Positions 32,001 through 40,099 of a DNA stretch of 64,000 bases are shown one piece after another (position 1 is the first letter of the stretch; each line of letters opens with the position of its first letter). Origin of the DNA: Phycisphaerae bacterium (GTDB lineage Bacteria > Planctomycetota > Phycisphaerae > UBA1845 > Fen-1342). The notes beneath the pieces were generated by a model. That model ran no database searches, was not told the DNA's origin, and was given only the letters and a program-made list of their open reading frames with translations. Both the position numbers and the translations under genes were made by a program. The stretch covers positions 186,001-250,000 of the forward strand of contig JAUIEC010000002.1 of the NCBI GenBank assembly GCA_030428945.1, written 5' to 3'.

Positions 32001-32368
32001 ACGGAACCTGGGGGCTGGCCGAACGCCTGCCCGAGACCTTCGCCGCCATCGCGCCGGTCGGCGCCAGCATCGATCCGATCAAGGACTTCGGCAGGTTGAC
32101 GCGTCCGGCCGTCTGGATCGCGCACAACACCGGCGATCCGACGACACCGTTCACCGGCGCCCTCAGCGCCATCCGGCAGATCGAAGAGGCGGCCGACGTC
32201 GAGTTCCTGCGGGTCGACCAGGCCGACGTGTCCGGCACCGATTACCTGCAGCGCCGCCACATCCTGACGGCACCCCCGATCGACAGCCACGACGCCTGGA
32301 CCGATCTGTACACCAGCGAGGCGTTCTACCTCTGGCTGCTCGAACAACGCCGCAACCCGTCGGAATAG
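29081..32368 (+). CDS. Anti-sigma-type zinc finger / Ser-Thr kinase / beta-rich domain / alpha-beta hydrolase fusion
   Basis: The protein has 1,095 residues from the ATG at 29081, which has GGAG six bases upstream. Residues 1-60 resemble the zf-HC2 anti-sigma finger (H34, C38, C41 in HLSDCPDC). Residues 100-370 are a Hanks kinase: GQGSTG (107-112), Lys129 in AIKV, HRDVKPAN (221-228), DFGLAR, and GTPHYMSPEQ. A single membrane helix lies near 395-412. Then comes a repetitive beta-rich DUF4097-like region (about 470-760) with evenly spaced Gly/Asp turns. A GGSGRPGN-type linker (780-840) leads to an alpha/beta hydrolase with GLSRGG (Ser970), Asp1019 and His1070 as a plausible triad. The kinase would sit in the cytoplasm and the esterase outside the membrane. 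It follows the ECF sigma gene. Confidence 0.92.
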   Translation: MSAPNNRTCFDERLLTTYLDERLDEDRETEIQQHLSDCPDCRRLLERIAADRTVWDGLREHLTMTHWPEAAAVGDDRLERLTAYLAPTEDPDMLGRLGQYEVIGLIGQGSTGIVLKALEPRLNRFVAIKVLSPTYSSSAAARRRFEREGRAIAAVSHQHVVPIYAVDEFRDLPYIVMQYIPGLSLQQRIDRDGPLGNREIMRIGLQVARGLAAAHAQGIVHRDVKPANVILENTVERAVVTDFGLARVADEASLTRSGIIAGTPHYMSPEQARGESIDQRSDLFSLGSTMYAACAAHPPFRAETLVGVIHRVCQTEPRALREVNPDVDEWLAAFVHRLIAKQPDARFQSAEQVAEELTRRLAYLQSPIRATPDAAETATPVATARPAARPSRRTQVLIAGLAALAAAVAIFYPRTAPIDTGPAVAARPVPSDETGQAEPTIAQLIAFQQKVTWKNDQGDWNTNAPATFQQKLEQAFPAGPNGHLVLNVDRGDVFVRPSELDDRVTVTVLRRVQAASRAEAEAILRRQTLALEPGENALTLRAELDSDFAARDDGRTFKDSTYRISVPRRFHAALRTDDGNVTVGELVGNVSAVTARGCIEIARVDGGIEAEATDGNIDLQAGCTGAAEAFAVRGNVYAANIDGNGHILASGGGVWLGGSQGRVTAQTSGGDVRVFNPTGPTGVHASGGDVTVQVFEPLPENCRFSATRGDVSVQVADDLPIRLQARGRLSTELATYEVPADQDDASAASWHETVRHDGDTRIRAISSTGTVSLGVLPRAAGGSGPQRSLGGSGRPGNGLGGSGRPGNALGGSGNLGGSGLGGSGGVSGGSARGRLSDAARAKIASRPRPGAIASVPLEADGNLDGYTLYLPVSHGEAEGPHPILVYLQGAYGVGGPIGNITNWGLPRLMRDEHDLSTRRNQLLLDTFIVISPHIQNGQYHHQPERVQQVIERVAATWNGDLDRVYLTGLSRGGHGTWGLAERLPETFAAIAPVGASIDPIKDFGRLTRPAVWIAHNTGDPTTPFTGALSAIRQIEEAADVEFLRVDQADVSGTDYLQRRHILTAPPIDSHDAWTDLYTSEAFYLWLLEQRRNPSE

Positions 32369-32377
32369 TCGTGCCGC

Positions 32378-32431
32378 AAACGGGAAGGAGTGGAGAAGGC
32401 CGCGGCAGTGCCTCTTCCACTCCTTCCGTTT
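32378..32431. terminator. Bidirectional terminator between convergent genes
   Basis: The left arm AAACGGGAAGGAGTGGAGAAG pairs with the right arm CTTCCACTCCTTCCGTTT, with two small bulges, giving about 17 paired bases. It starts 10 bases after the kinase-esterase stop and faces the peroxiredoxin stop on the other strand. The flanking TTTCTTG gives only a short U tract. Confidence 0.65.
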
Positions 32432-32484
32432 CTTGTGCGAGCGAACCGGCAGGGCCCGTCGGGCCCGGCGCGGGCCGGGTTCGA

Positions 32485-33159
32485 TCAGGCCTTGACGGTT
32501 TCGGCCGACCGCGTGGTGAAGTACCAGGCCTTGCAGCCAGGATCCGTGGCGAAACGCTCGCGGGCCACGTCGACCGTTCGGGGCGGCGGCACGATCACGT
32601 CATCACCCGGCTGCCAGCCTTCCGGCGTGGCGACCTTGTGCTCGCTGGCCATCTGCAGCGCCTGCACGACGCGGACCAGTTCGGGGATCGAGCGACCCGT
32701 CGACATCGGGTAATACAGCATCGTTCGCAGAATGCCGTCCGGATCGATGATGAACACCGCCCGCACCGCTTCGGTCGTGCTCGCCCCCGGCTGAATCATG
32801 CCATAGGCCCGCGCAACCGCCATCGACAGGTCCGCGATGATCGGGAACGGGATCGTCGCCTCGAACGTCTCCTCGATGTTCCGCACCCAGGCGATGTGCG
32901 AGAACACGCTGTCGATCGACAGTCCCAGCAGCTCGCAGCCGAGCGCCTCGAACTGCGGGAAGGCACGGGCGAACGCCACGAACTCGGTCGTGCAGACCGG
33001 CGTGAAGTCCGAAGGGTGACTGAACAGCAGCAGCCACCGGCCGCGATAGTCCGAAAGGCAGCGCTCGCCGCAGGTCGTTTCGGCCCGGAAGTCCGGGGCC
33101 GGCTCGTTCAGCCGCGGCAGACCGACCGCCGCGCTCTCATTCATGTCCGTCGTGTTCAT
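32485..33159 (-). CDS. 1-Cys peroxiredoxin (Prx6 type)
   Basis: The protein has 224 residues from the ATG at 33157-33159, with AAGGA eight bases upstream. HPSDFTPVCTTE carries the peroxidatic Cys56 and the conserved Thr. The long C-terminal half (VRAVFIIDPDGILRTMLYYP, GDDVIVPPP) is the Prx6 dimerisation region, and the length suits that class. It reduces H2O2, organic hydroperoxides and possibly phospholipid hydroperoxides in the cytoplasm. It follows the TauE/SafE gene on the same strand with a 75-bp gap and may be co-transcribed, linking peroxide and sulfur stress. Confidence 0.93.
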   Translation of the reverse strand: MNTTDMNESAAVGLPRLNEPAPDFRAETTCGERCLSDYRGRWLLLFSHPSDFTPVCTTEFVAFARAFPQFEALGCELLGLSIDSVFSHIAWVRNIEETFEATIPFPIIADLSMAVARAYGMIQPGASTTEAVRAVFIIDPDGILRTMLYYPMSTGRSIPELVRVVQALQMASEHKVATPEGWQPGDDVIVPPPRTVDVARERFATDPGCKAWYFTTRSAETVKA

Positions 33160-33234
33160 TCGGCTGTTCCTTTTTCTTCGTACTGTCCGACTGCTCGGAC
33201 GTTGCATCGTCTGACTCGTTCTGACGCATCCGCT

Positions 33235-34128
33235 TCACGACCCCGGCCCGCCGCCGGGCACCGCCCCGGTCTCCTGTCGGTAGTCTGCCGCGAGCCCGGA
33301 CGGACCGGCCGCGGCCGCGTGTTGCCCGCTGTCCATCGCAGGGCCGGGTCGCAGCAACGAGAGCGACTCGCGCACCAGGATGAAGCTCGCCATCACCACC
33401 AGGAAGACCGCAAAACCCCGCTGCAGCGACAGCGGATTGACCCGCGCGTTCAACGCCCGCCCGGCCAGGCTGCCGACCACGCCGACGACCACGAACAGGC
33501 CGATCGTATTCCAGTCAACGCCGGCGCCCATCCGGGCCAGGACCTGCAGGTACTTGACCAGCCCCGCGCCGGACTTGAGCCCGATGATCAGCAGGCTGGT
33601 CGCGACCGCCCGCCGCATCGTCAGCCCGCCCAGAAGCACCAGGGCCGGCACGATCAGGAAACCCCCGCCAACGCCGACGAAGCCCGTCAGGACGCCGACC
33701 CCCAGGCCTTCCGCCGCGATGCGACCGACCGGACGCCGCCGCCCGTCCGCACCCGCGGCATGCGGGGTCGACTCCGCCGACGCGCCGCGCCACATCTGGA
33801 CGGCCGCGAGCAGCATCACCCCCGCAAAGACAAACAACTGCACGTAGCCGGCCACGAACGCCGCCAGCCAGGCGCCGCCGAACGTCCCCGCCATGCCCGG
33901 CAGTCCGAACAGCACCGCCGTCCGCCAGTCGACCATCCGGGCGAGTGCGTAGGGGATCGAGGTGAGCAGGGCGATCGCCCCGACAATCGCCAGAGACTCG
34001 GCGATCGCGACCTTGTCGGCGTGGGCCAGCAGGTAGACCAGCACGGGGACCGTCAGGATCGAACCACCCGACCCGAACACCCCCAGTGACAGCCCGACGA
34101 CCAGCGCTCCCAGAACTGCATAGGTCAT
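33235..34128 (-). CDS. TauE/SafE-family sulfite/anion exporter
   Basis: The protein has 297 residues from the ATG at 34126-34128. There are about eight hydrophobic helices in two halves. Each half begins with a glycine-rich motif, VGLSLGVFGSGGSILTVPVL and VGVLTGFVGVGGGFLIVPAL, the family signature. Such permeases export sulfite, sulfoacetate or related anions. The Shine-Dalgarno GGGAG lies 12 bases upstream, so a start at 34179 is possible but adds non-hydrophobic residues. It follows the persulfide-dioxygenase-like gene by 114 bp, which fits removal of sulfite made by that enzyme. Confidence 0.9.
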   Translation of the reverse strand: MTYAVLGALVVGLSLGVFGSGGSILTVPVLVYLLAHADKVAIAESLAIVGAIALLTSIPYALARMVDWRTAVLFGLPGMAGTFGGAWLAAFVAGYVQLFVFAGVMLLAAVQMWRGASAESTPHAAGADGRRRPVGRIAAEGLGVGVLTGFVGVGGGFLIVPALVLLGGLTMRRAVATSLLIIGLKSGAGLVKYLQVLARMGAGVDWNTIGLFVVVGVVGSLAGRALNARVNPLSLQRGFAVFLVVMASFILVRESLSLLRPGPAMDSGQHAAAAGPSGLAADYRQETGAVPGGGPGS

Positions 34129-34242
34129 CGAACCGAACCACTCCCGTGCCAGACCGCCGTCAACGCCCACACTCCGCACGTCAGCCCAGCCGGCGCCGAT
34201 ACCGCTCCCCGCGCGGCCGGCCCCGATCAGGCCCGCCAGGAA

Positions 34243-35679
34243 CTACCGCTCAACCCCGGCCGCGTTCGCTTCCCAGGCCAGGAATCCGCCCTGCAGGTTG
34301 ATCGCTTCGAGTCCCGCCCGTTGCAGGAACGCGACCGCGCGGGCCGAGCGGGCACCGCTGCGGCAGTTGACCAGCAGCCTCTGGTCGCGGGGCACTTCCG
34401 ACATCCGTGCGGCCAGGCGGGTGTGGGCGATGTTGGCCGCGCCCGGGATGTGACCGGCCGCGAACTCGGTCGCCCGCCGCACGTCCAGCACGCGAACCTC
34501 GCCCGACTCGGCCATTCGAACCGCGTCGTCGACCGTGACCTCGGTTACCGTTCGGATCGCGTCGGACGTGCCGCCCAGCGCTTCGACCTCGGCCGGTGGG
34601 CACCAGCCGCGAATCTGATCGAGCCCGACCCGGATCAGGTCGCGCACCGCTTCGTCGAGCCGCGCCGGCTCGACCACCAGGTAGATTTCCTCGTCGTCAC
34701 GCACCATCGAACCGGCGTCCGTGTTGAACGAGCGGGTCAGCGGGAACGACAGCGACCCGCGGATGTGCCCGGCCCGGAACGCGTCCCACGAGCGGGTGTC
34801 CACGATCGCGACCCGCGTGGCATCCAGGGCCGCCAGTTCTGCGGCCGTGATGCGGTCGGGCGTCGGCACGGCTCCGAGGACCGGCGGGCCGACCTTGTTG
34901 TCGCGCTTCATGTTCGCGAAGTAAAGCGGGGGTTCGGGCTGACCCGAGAGAATGTAATCGACGAATTCCCGTTCGCTGCCGGCCGCGAGGATCGCGGGAT
35001 TGAACCGCTTCTCGTACCCGATCGTGCTCATCGGTACCGCACCGAGCGCCTTGCCGCAGGCGCTGCCCGCGCCGTGCGCCGGCCAGACCTGCACGAAGTC
35101 CGGGACCTCGCCGAGTTTCTGCACCGTGCGGAACAGACGCTGGGCCGAGGGCTCCATCTGCCCGACCTGCCCGGCAGCCGTTTCCAGCAGATCCGGTCGC
35201 CCGAGGTCGCCGACGAACACGAAGTCGCCCGACGCCATCCCGATCGGTGCGTCCGCGCCGCCGCCGTGGTCGGTGATCAGGAAGACGATGTGCTCGGGCG
35301 TGTGGCCGGGCGTGTGCATGGCCCGCAGTTCGATCTTGCCGATCCGGAACGAGTCACCGTCGCGCAGCAGTTGATGCTCGTACGTGCCGCCCCCGATCTT
35401 CTTGTCGAGCCAGCCGTACTTCCAGTCCGCGTCACCTTCGTCGGAGACGTAGACCTTGGCGCCGACCCGCTCGGCTAGTTCGCGCGAGCCCGACACGAAG
35501 TCGGCATGAATGTGCGTCTCGGCCGTCGCGACGATTCGCAGCCCGTTTTCCGCCGCGAGATCGATGTAGCGGTCGACGTCCCGCTCGGGGTCGATCACGA
35601 CCGCTTCGCCGGTCTGCTGGCAGCCGATCAGGTAGGCCGCCTGGGCCAGTTTCTCGTCGTAAATCATCCGCATGAACAT
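34243..35679 (-). CDS. Persulfide dioxygenase-like MBL protein fused to two rhodanese domains
   Basis: The protein has 478 residues from the ATG at 35677-35679, with AGGAG seven bases upstream. The MBL part (1-250) has TAETHIHADFVSG (H56, H58, D60), HTPGHTPEH (H122, H126) and WPAHGAGSACG, as in ETHE1/BLH-type persulfide dioxygenases, which are non-haem iron enzymes turning glutathione persulfide into sulfite. Rhodanese domain 1 (about 275-375) has VVEPARLD where the catalytic Cys loop belongs and looks inactive. Domain 2 (about 385-478) has NCRSGARSARA with Cys439 and looks active. It would funnel sulfane sulfur to oxidation. The TauE/SafE exporter follows. Confidence 0.92.
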   Translation of the reverse strand: MFMRMIYDEKLAQAAYLIGCQQTGEAVVIDPERDVDRYIDLAAENGLRIVATAETHIHADFVSGSRELAERVGAKVYVSDEGDADWKYGWLDKKIGGGTYEHQLLRDGDSFRIGKIELRAMHTPGHTPEHIVFLITDHGGGADAPIGMASGDFVFVGDLGRPDLLETAAGQVGQMEPSAQRLFRTVQKLGEVPDFVQVWPAHGAGSACGKALGAVPMSTIGYEKRFNPAILAAGSEREFVDYILSGQPEPPLYFANMKRDNKVGPPVLGAVPTPDRITAAELAALDATRVAIVDTRSWDAFRAGHIRGSLSFPLTRSFNTDAGSMVRDDEEIYLVVEPARLDEAVRDLIRVGLDQIRGWCPPAEVEALGGTSDAIRTVTEVTVDDAVRMAESGEVRVLDVRRATEFAAGHIPGAANIAHTRLAARMSEVPRDQRLLVNCRSGARSARAVAFLQRAGLEAINLQGGFLAWEANAAGVER

Positions 35680-35863
35680 GCCGTGTCTCCTTCCGTCCGC
35701 CCCCGGCTGGGGTGGCGACCACGCTGTGGTTAGAGACACATTGTCGTCCGGCCGTTCCGCGAATACGAGATTCCGACGCCTTTTTTGTCACGCCGCCACG
35801 GCGGAGCAGGGGGCGGGGGGCACAAGCCACCATCACCCGCCCGCCATCCGCCGGCCGCCGCGC

Positions 35864-36400
35864 CTATCGGGTGCTGATCTGAAAGTCCAGCCGATCATCG
35901 CGGAAGCAGTCCGGGCCGTTGACGAGGCTGATCGAGTCGTCGTCGACCACCAGGTAGTCGAAGGTGCGCGTCACCGACCACGGCTGCGGTTCGCTCGAGT
36001 TGATCGGATCGTCCTCGGTCACCGTCACCTGGATCTCGATCTCCTCGCCGGGAAGCAGCGCGAACGTCGTCGATTCGTTCAGGTCGACCGACTGCACCGT
36101 GGCCTGGAACGCCGCGCTGCCCAGTTCCGCGAACCGGGTCATCGCGAAGACCTCCTCGCCGCTCGGCTGCACCTGCACACGGACCTGCACCGTGAAGTCC
36201 CCGAAACTGAAGATGTCCTCGCAGTCGTCCGTCCCGATGTCGAACGTCCGGAATCGAATCTGCACGTCCTTCGGTTGCTCCATCGACGGCAGCCCGGCGC
36301 CCGGACAACCCGCCATCGAGATCATCCCGGCCGCCAGCAGCACGCGGCCAGCCACTCCACGAACCCCACCCCATCCGGCCAGGCAGCTTTGAATCGACAT
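35864..36400 (-). CDS. Secreted lipoprotein of unknown function
   Basis: The protein has 178 residues from the ATG at 36398-36400, with a strong AAGGAG seven bases upstream. The N-terminal segment ends GMISMAGC, a lipobox. The rest is acidic and beta-rich (VQIRFRTFDIGTDDCEDIF, LPGEEIEIQVTVTEDD) with a few Cys. I recognise no family. The open frame extends to 36520, but there is no good initiation signal there. The only upstream neighbour on this strand is the dockerin gene, 224 bp away, so it is probably transcribed alone. Confidence 0.8.
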   Translation of the reverse strand: MSIQSCLAGWGGVRGVAGRVLLAAGMISMAGCPGAGLPSMEQPKDVQIRFRTFDIGTDDCEDIFSFGDFTVQVRVQVQPSGEEVFAMTRFAELGSAAFQATVQSVDLNESTTFALLPGEEIEIQVTVTEDDPINSSEPQPWSVTRTFDYLVVDDDSISLVNGPDCFRDDRLDFQISTR

Positions 36401-36565
36401 CAATCGTCTCCTTTTTCCGACAGTTCCTGTCACCATGTCCCCACCCAGGCGACATCGCCCGTCGCCCGGGGCCAGAAAAATCCGGAAAAAGGAAGAAGCG
36501 CCGCCAACCGCCCGCTTCACCAGCCATCACCGGACGAGCGAACACCGCGCCCTCCATAAATGAGA

Positions 36566-36598
36566 GGGGCGGTCGCTCCCTCGCGGAAACGCCGCCCC
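36566..36598 (-). terminator. Possible terminator after the small dockerin gene
   Basis: GGGGCGG and CCGCCCC form a 7-bp stem with a 19-base loop that contains further short complementarity. It lies 26 bases beyond the dockerin gene stop at 36625. The tail on the minus strand is CTCTCATTTATG, which is only weakly U-rich. Confidence 0.35.
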
Positions 36599-36624
36599 CG
36601 GACCCCGGCCATGCTGCCGGTCTG

Positions 36625-37014
36625 CTACGCGCACGCCGTCCCGAACAGTGTCAGCAGCACCGCCAGGTCGCTGATGTCGACGTCACCGTCTCCGTCCAGG
36701 TCACCGTCGCCGCGGACGGCGCCCGCCGGCGCGCCGAAGTTCGTCAGCAGGATCGCCAGGTCGTTCAGATCGACCAGCGCATCACCGTCAACGTCACCGG
36801 CACAGGCCGTGAACCAGCACGGCACCACGCCCTGTTCGGCCTCGTCGATCGCGCCTGCGACCACCCCGATCACGGGCTGTCCGATCACCGTGACCGAACC
36901 GTCCGCCAGCACCGATCCGCCGCCGCTCACCACCGGCCAGGCCACATCGCCCCGCACCGTGCCCGCCAGCAGGGCGGTCAGCCCGATCGCACCGGCCATC
37001 ATTCGTCTGTACAT
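36625..37014 (-). CDS. Small secreted dockerin-like protein
   Basis: The protein has 129 residues from the ATG at 37012-37014, with AGGAG seven bases upstream. A GTG one codon earlier is less likely. A signal peptide (MAGAIGLTALLAGTVRG) leads to a short beta-rich stretch and then two EF-hand-like loops, GDVDGDALVDLNDLAIL and GDLDGDGDVDISDLAVL. The second ends LLTLFGTACA, the common ending of these planctomycete repeats. Calcium binding is likely; no cohesin partner was seen in the window. The astacin gene lies 55 bp upstream on the same strand. Confidence 0.88.
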   Translation of the reverse strand: MYRRMMAGAIGLTALLAGTVRGDVAWPVVSGGGSVLADGSVTVIGQPVIGVVAGAIDEAEQGVVPCWFTACAGDVDGDALVDLNDLAILLTNFGAPAGAVRGDGDLDGDGDVDISDLAVLLTLFGTACA

Positions 37015-37069
37015 CACAAGTCTCCTTTGATCTGCTCGACCGAAGCATCCGGGGCTCCGGCCGGAGTGG

Positions 37070-38173
37070 TCAGTCGGTCAGCGTCACCGGCAGGTAGCCG
37101 GCCCGGATCGTCATCGGCCTGCTCAGCGTCCCTCCGGTGGCGTAGTCGCCGGGCTCCAGGGCCCAGACGGTGCCGCCTTCGGGCGCTCCGTTGTATGCGC
37201 TCAGGAACGCGGCGAAGGGCGACTCGAACGTGCCGGTCCCGGCCGTGGTCCCGTCCGTGAACGACCAGTCATCCTCGGGATACAGGAACGACATGACTTT
37301 CCCGTCCCAGGGGCTCATCGCGTTCCGCTGGCCGATGTTGTTCGGATCGCCCGAGTAGGTGCTCGTATCCGCGGGCGGCGTCACCACGATCGTCTGGCAG
37401 GTGCCGTCCGCGAACGCACCGGCGCCGTAGTGCATGATCGAGCCGTAGTCGTAGGGCCCGTACTCGCCGCCGGCGCCGCTCCGCAGGTCGAAGTTGTTTT
37501 CCTTGCCGGCCTCGATGCAACCGGTGTTGATCTGCACGAAGCCGTTCCGGTCAAGACGCGACTGCTCGTGGTAGAACCCCAGGGCATGGCCCAGTTCGTG
37601 CGAGATCACGCCCAGCGTCGATCCGTTGCCGCTGAACGCCAGGTTGATTCCCTGCGGCCCGCCCAGCATTCCGATCGGCGAACTGTTGGTCGGGTTCGGC
37701 GCGCCCGTGGCGTCGACGTCGTTCGACGAGTCGCGAATGAAGATGAAATTCGCATCACCCGGCACGAACGGACGGAACTGCACGTTCGCCAGATCCTCCC
37801 AGCCGGTGAAGGTCGCGGTACCCTGCATCGCATTCAGCACCAGGGCCTGGTTCGTCGCGCTGACCGCGTCGCTGCCCGTGGTGTCGAAGGCGTACGGAAC
37901 CTCGCCGTTGGTCCACCGCAACGCGTTGTGCGTTGCCCGCTGGCCGTGCATCGGGACGAGAATGTCACCCTCCACCAGCACGAACCCCTCCGGGATGCCG
38001 CCTCGGAACCGGCGGTCCGCGTCAAGCAGGGCCGGGTCCGTCGCGAGCGCCGCACCCTCCGCCGCCAGCGGACCCGCCACGGGCGGAACCTGGCCGGCGG
38101 CCGGCGTGCTCAACAGGCCGCTCAGCGTGACCGCGCCCAGCAGGCACGTCAGCATGTTTCGTTTCGTCTGCAT
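37070..38173 (-). CDS. Secreted astacin-family (M12A) zinc protease
   Basis: The protein has 367 residues from the ATG at 38171-38173, with GGAGG eight bases upstream. A signal peptide (CLLGAVTLSGLLSTPAAG) precedes a propeptide-like region to about residue 85. HELGHALGFYHE (192-203) has the three zinc His and catalytic Glu193 of the metzincins followed by the astacin Glu. SIMHY (245-249) is the Met-turn. The C-terminal 80 residues (PEGGTVWALEPGDYATGG, SRPMTIRAGYLPVTL) look like the short rung motif that often follows bacterial astacins. It is a likely extracellular endoprotease, with processing of neighbouring secreted proteins as a possible job. Confidence 0.92.
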   Translation of the reverse strand: MQTKRNMLTCLLGAVTLSGLLSTPAAGQVPPVAGPLAAEGAALATDPALLDADRRFRGGIPEGFVLVEGDILVPMHGQRATHNALRWTNGEVPYAFDTTGSDAVSATNQALVLNAMQGTATFTGWEDLANVQFRPFVPGDANFIFIRDSSNDVDATGAPNPTNSSPIGMLGGPQGINLAFSGNGSTLGVISHELGHALGFYHEQSRLDRNGFVQINTGCIEAGKENNFDLRSGAGGEYGPYDYGSIMHYGAGAFADGTCQTIVVTPPADTSTYSGDPNNIGQRNAMSPWDGKVMSFLYPEDDWSFTDGTTAGTGTFESPFAAFLSAYNGAPEGGTVWALEPGDYATGGTLSRPMTIRAGYLPVTLTD

Positions 38174-38287
38174 CACCTGATCCTCCGCGAGCCGCTCGGC
38201 TCGCTCGTTGACCGCCCGGCCGAGGACCGTCGTCACCACGCAGGATCCGACGGCCCCCGACGCGGGGCGCCTCGTTGGTCGCTCTCG

Positions 38288-39883
38288 TTACTGCAGGTTC
38301 ACCAGAACCAGCACCAGGCCGCGCTCGCCGGCCGCCAGTGGCGTCATCGCCTTGCCGATGGTCGCCCCCTGCGCCCGGTCGCGGTCGCCCGCCCGCATCG
38401 CGTGGCCGGGCGTTGCCGAGGTGGTCAGCAGATCGCCCGGCGTGATCGCGGCGCCGGTCGCGTCGCACTGCACCCAGACACGCCCGGTCAGCGCGACCGG
38501 ATGCGCGCCGTCGGCCGCGGTCCCGGCCTGGCCCATCAACATGCCAACGTTGACGCCGCCGGCGCCACTGACAACGCCCGCCACGGTCGAGTCGTACGCC
38601 CGCGTGCTGACCCGCAGGGCCCCGGGGCTCTCGGGATCGATGCAGACGACCATCCCCGGCGTGACGGCCGCCCCGTCCGCGGCGATGTCGAACCGTTCAG
38701 ACAGGTCCGAGCCGCCCGTGATGTGCAGCACGCTGGTGGTCGTTTCGCCGGCCACCTCGAGGTCACCCGCGAGGAAGTTGGTCGTGGCCGACAACTGCAC
38801 GACCAGGGCGTCGTCGTAGTTGTACATCGTCACCGCCGCGGGCGAAGTGCGAATGCGACGCGGGTCCTGGGGACTGTTCATCTCCATGTAGAGCGGGAAC
38901 AGGGCGCCCATGTTGCCGCTCTGAACCGTGAACACCGGCGTTCCGGCGGCATCACTCAACTGCAGGAAACCGCCCGCGTTCGCACCGTCCAGCAGGCTCT
39001 CGCTGAAGCCGCGCAGTTCGGCCGTCTTGACCGCCGTTTCGTCCGGATCGGCCACCGCCCGCAGCACCAGTTCGCCGCCGGTGGCCGAGTCGCCACCGTC
39101 ACTGTTCGCGACCAGTTGCACCGTCTCGCGCTTCGGACCGCCCGGCGGACCCATGAACATCGAGAACTCGGGCGCCGCGTTGAACCGGTCGGCGTGCATC
39201 CGCACCGCCTCCATGTTGTTCCCGTCGTACAGGTAGATCTGCCCGGCGTTCTGCGCGTCACCATCCAGCCGAACCGTCGAGACGTTGTCGGCCGCGTTGC
39301 CGTTCGACAGCGTGATCCGTCCGCCCGCGTCGAGTCCGCTGCCGTCGACGACCACCGTCACCAGGTCGGTGCCGTTCATCATCTCGACCAGCCCGGCCTC
39401 GTCGCCGCTTTCCTGCATGCGGATCTTCGACGAAACATTCACGGCACCGCCGCCGCTGACCGTGACGATCGGCGTGATCGTGCCCGGAATGACCAGTTCC
39501 TCGGCCGAGATCGACCGCATCGAAAACGGAACGCTCAGCAGACGCGTCCGCGGCAGTTCCGGGCCACCATCAACCGAGAGCCCCAGCCAGATGTCGCCGG
39601 CGTCCAGCGCGGTGTCCGGCAGACCGCCCGACAGCGAGCCGATCCGGATGGCGAAGATGCCGCCCTGCAGGCCGATTCCGCCGTGCGTCTCCGTGAACAG
39701 GCTCGCCCCGCCGTTCGCCTTGTCCCAGAACGTGACCGTCAGATCCACGACCTCGCTCTCATAGCCGGTCAGCCGTCCCTGGTAACTGACCGCCCGCGGA
39801 ACGTCGGCCAGCGCCCCGGCCGACAGACTCACCAGCAGCGCGGCCGCCGCCAGCCAGCGGGTCTTCTGCGTGAAGCAATACAT
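38288..39883 (-). CDS. Secreted protein with tail-fibre / peptidase G2-like C-terminal domain
   Basis: The protein has 531 residues from the ATG at 39881-39883, with GAGGG seven bases upstream. It has a signal peptide (WLAAAALLVSLSAGALA), then VPRAVSYQGRLTGY, a start shared with many secreted proteins of this type. The middle is a beta-rich fibre-like region (SNGNAADNVSTVRLDG, GQIYLYDGNN). The C-terminal 150 residues (ITGGSDLSERFDI, VTPGMVVCID, TPGHAMRAGDRDRAQG, TIGKAMTPL) resemble the chaperone/G2-like domain of tail fibres and bacterial surface proteins. The function is probably that of a surface fibre. The frame continues upstream into other-strand genes; that part was discarded. Confidence 0.85.
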   Translation of the reverse strand: MYCFTQKTRWLAAAALLVSLSAGALADVPRAVSYQGRLTGYESEVVDLTVTFWDKANGGASLFTETHGGIGLQGGIFAIRIGSLSGGLPDTALDAGDIWLGLSVDGGPELPRTRLLSVPFSMRSISAEELVIPGTITPIVTVSGGGAVNVSSKIRMQESGDEAGLVEMMNGTDLVTVVVDGSGLDAGGRITLSNGNAADNVSTVRLDGDAQNAGQIYLYDGNNMEAVRMHADRFNAAPEFSMFMGPPGGPKRETVQLVANSDGGDSATGGELVLRAVADPDETAVKTAELRGFSESLLDGANAGGFLQLSDAAGTPVFTVQSGNMGALFPLYMEMNSPQDPRRIRTSPAAVTMYNYDDALVVQLSATTNFLAGDLEVAGETTTSVLHITGGSDLSERFDIAADGAAVTPGMVVCIDPESPGALRVSTRAYDSTVAGVVSGAGGVNVGMLMGQAGTAADGAHPVALTGRVWVQCDATGAAITPGDLLTTSATPGHAMRAGDRDRAQGATIGKAMTPLAAGERGLVLVLVNLQ

Positions 39884-40099
39884 GAGCAATCCCTCTCTGC
39901 GGATGTCCCGGCCGCAACCGTCTGCCCGCTTCGGCGGGCCAAGTGCCGACGGGTGCGGCGCACGACCCAGACCGCGAAATTTCCGGTCCGAGCGGCTAAA
40001 AAAAACGTGGAAGCAGTGAGCCGACCGGCAGGGCGGGCGGATGGGACCTTGCAGCCCGACGCCGCCGCCCGACAATCCGGCCACGGAGGACGCGCAGCG

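Noticed and set aside
29081..32368. A frameshift or two separate genes for the kinase and esterase
   Set aside because: The frame is continuous, the linker is a plausible Gly/Ser/Asn spacer, and no start with a ribosome site was seen before the esterase.
39924..39939. GCCCGC-TTCG-GCGGGC hairpin as a terminator
   Set aside because: It lies in the 5' region between divergent genes and has no U tract; a 6-bp stem of G/C is common by chance at this GC content.
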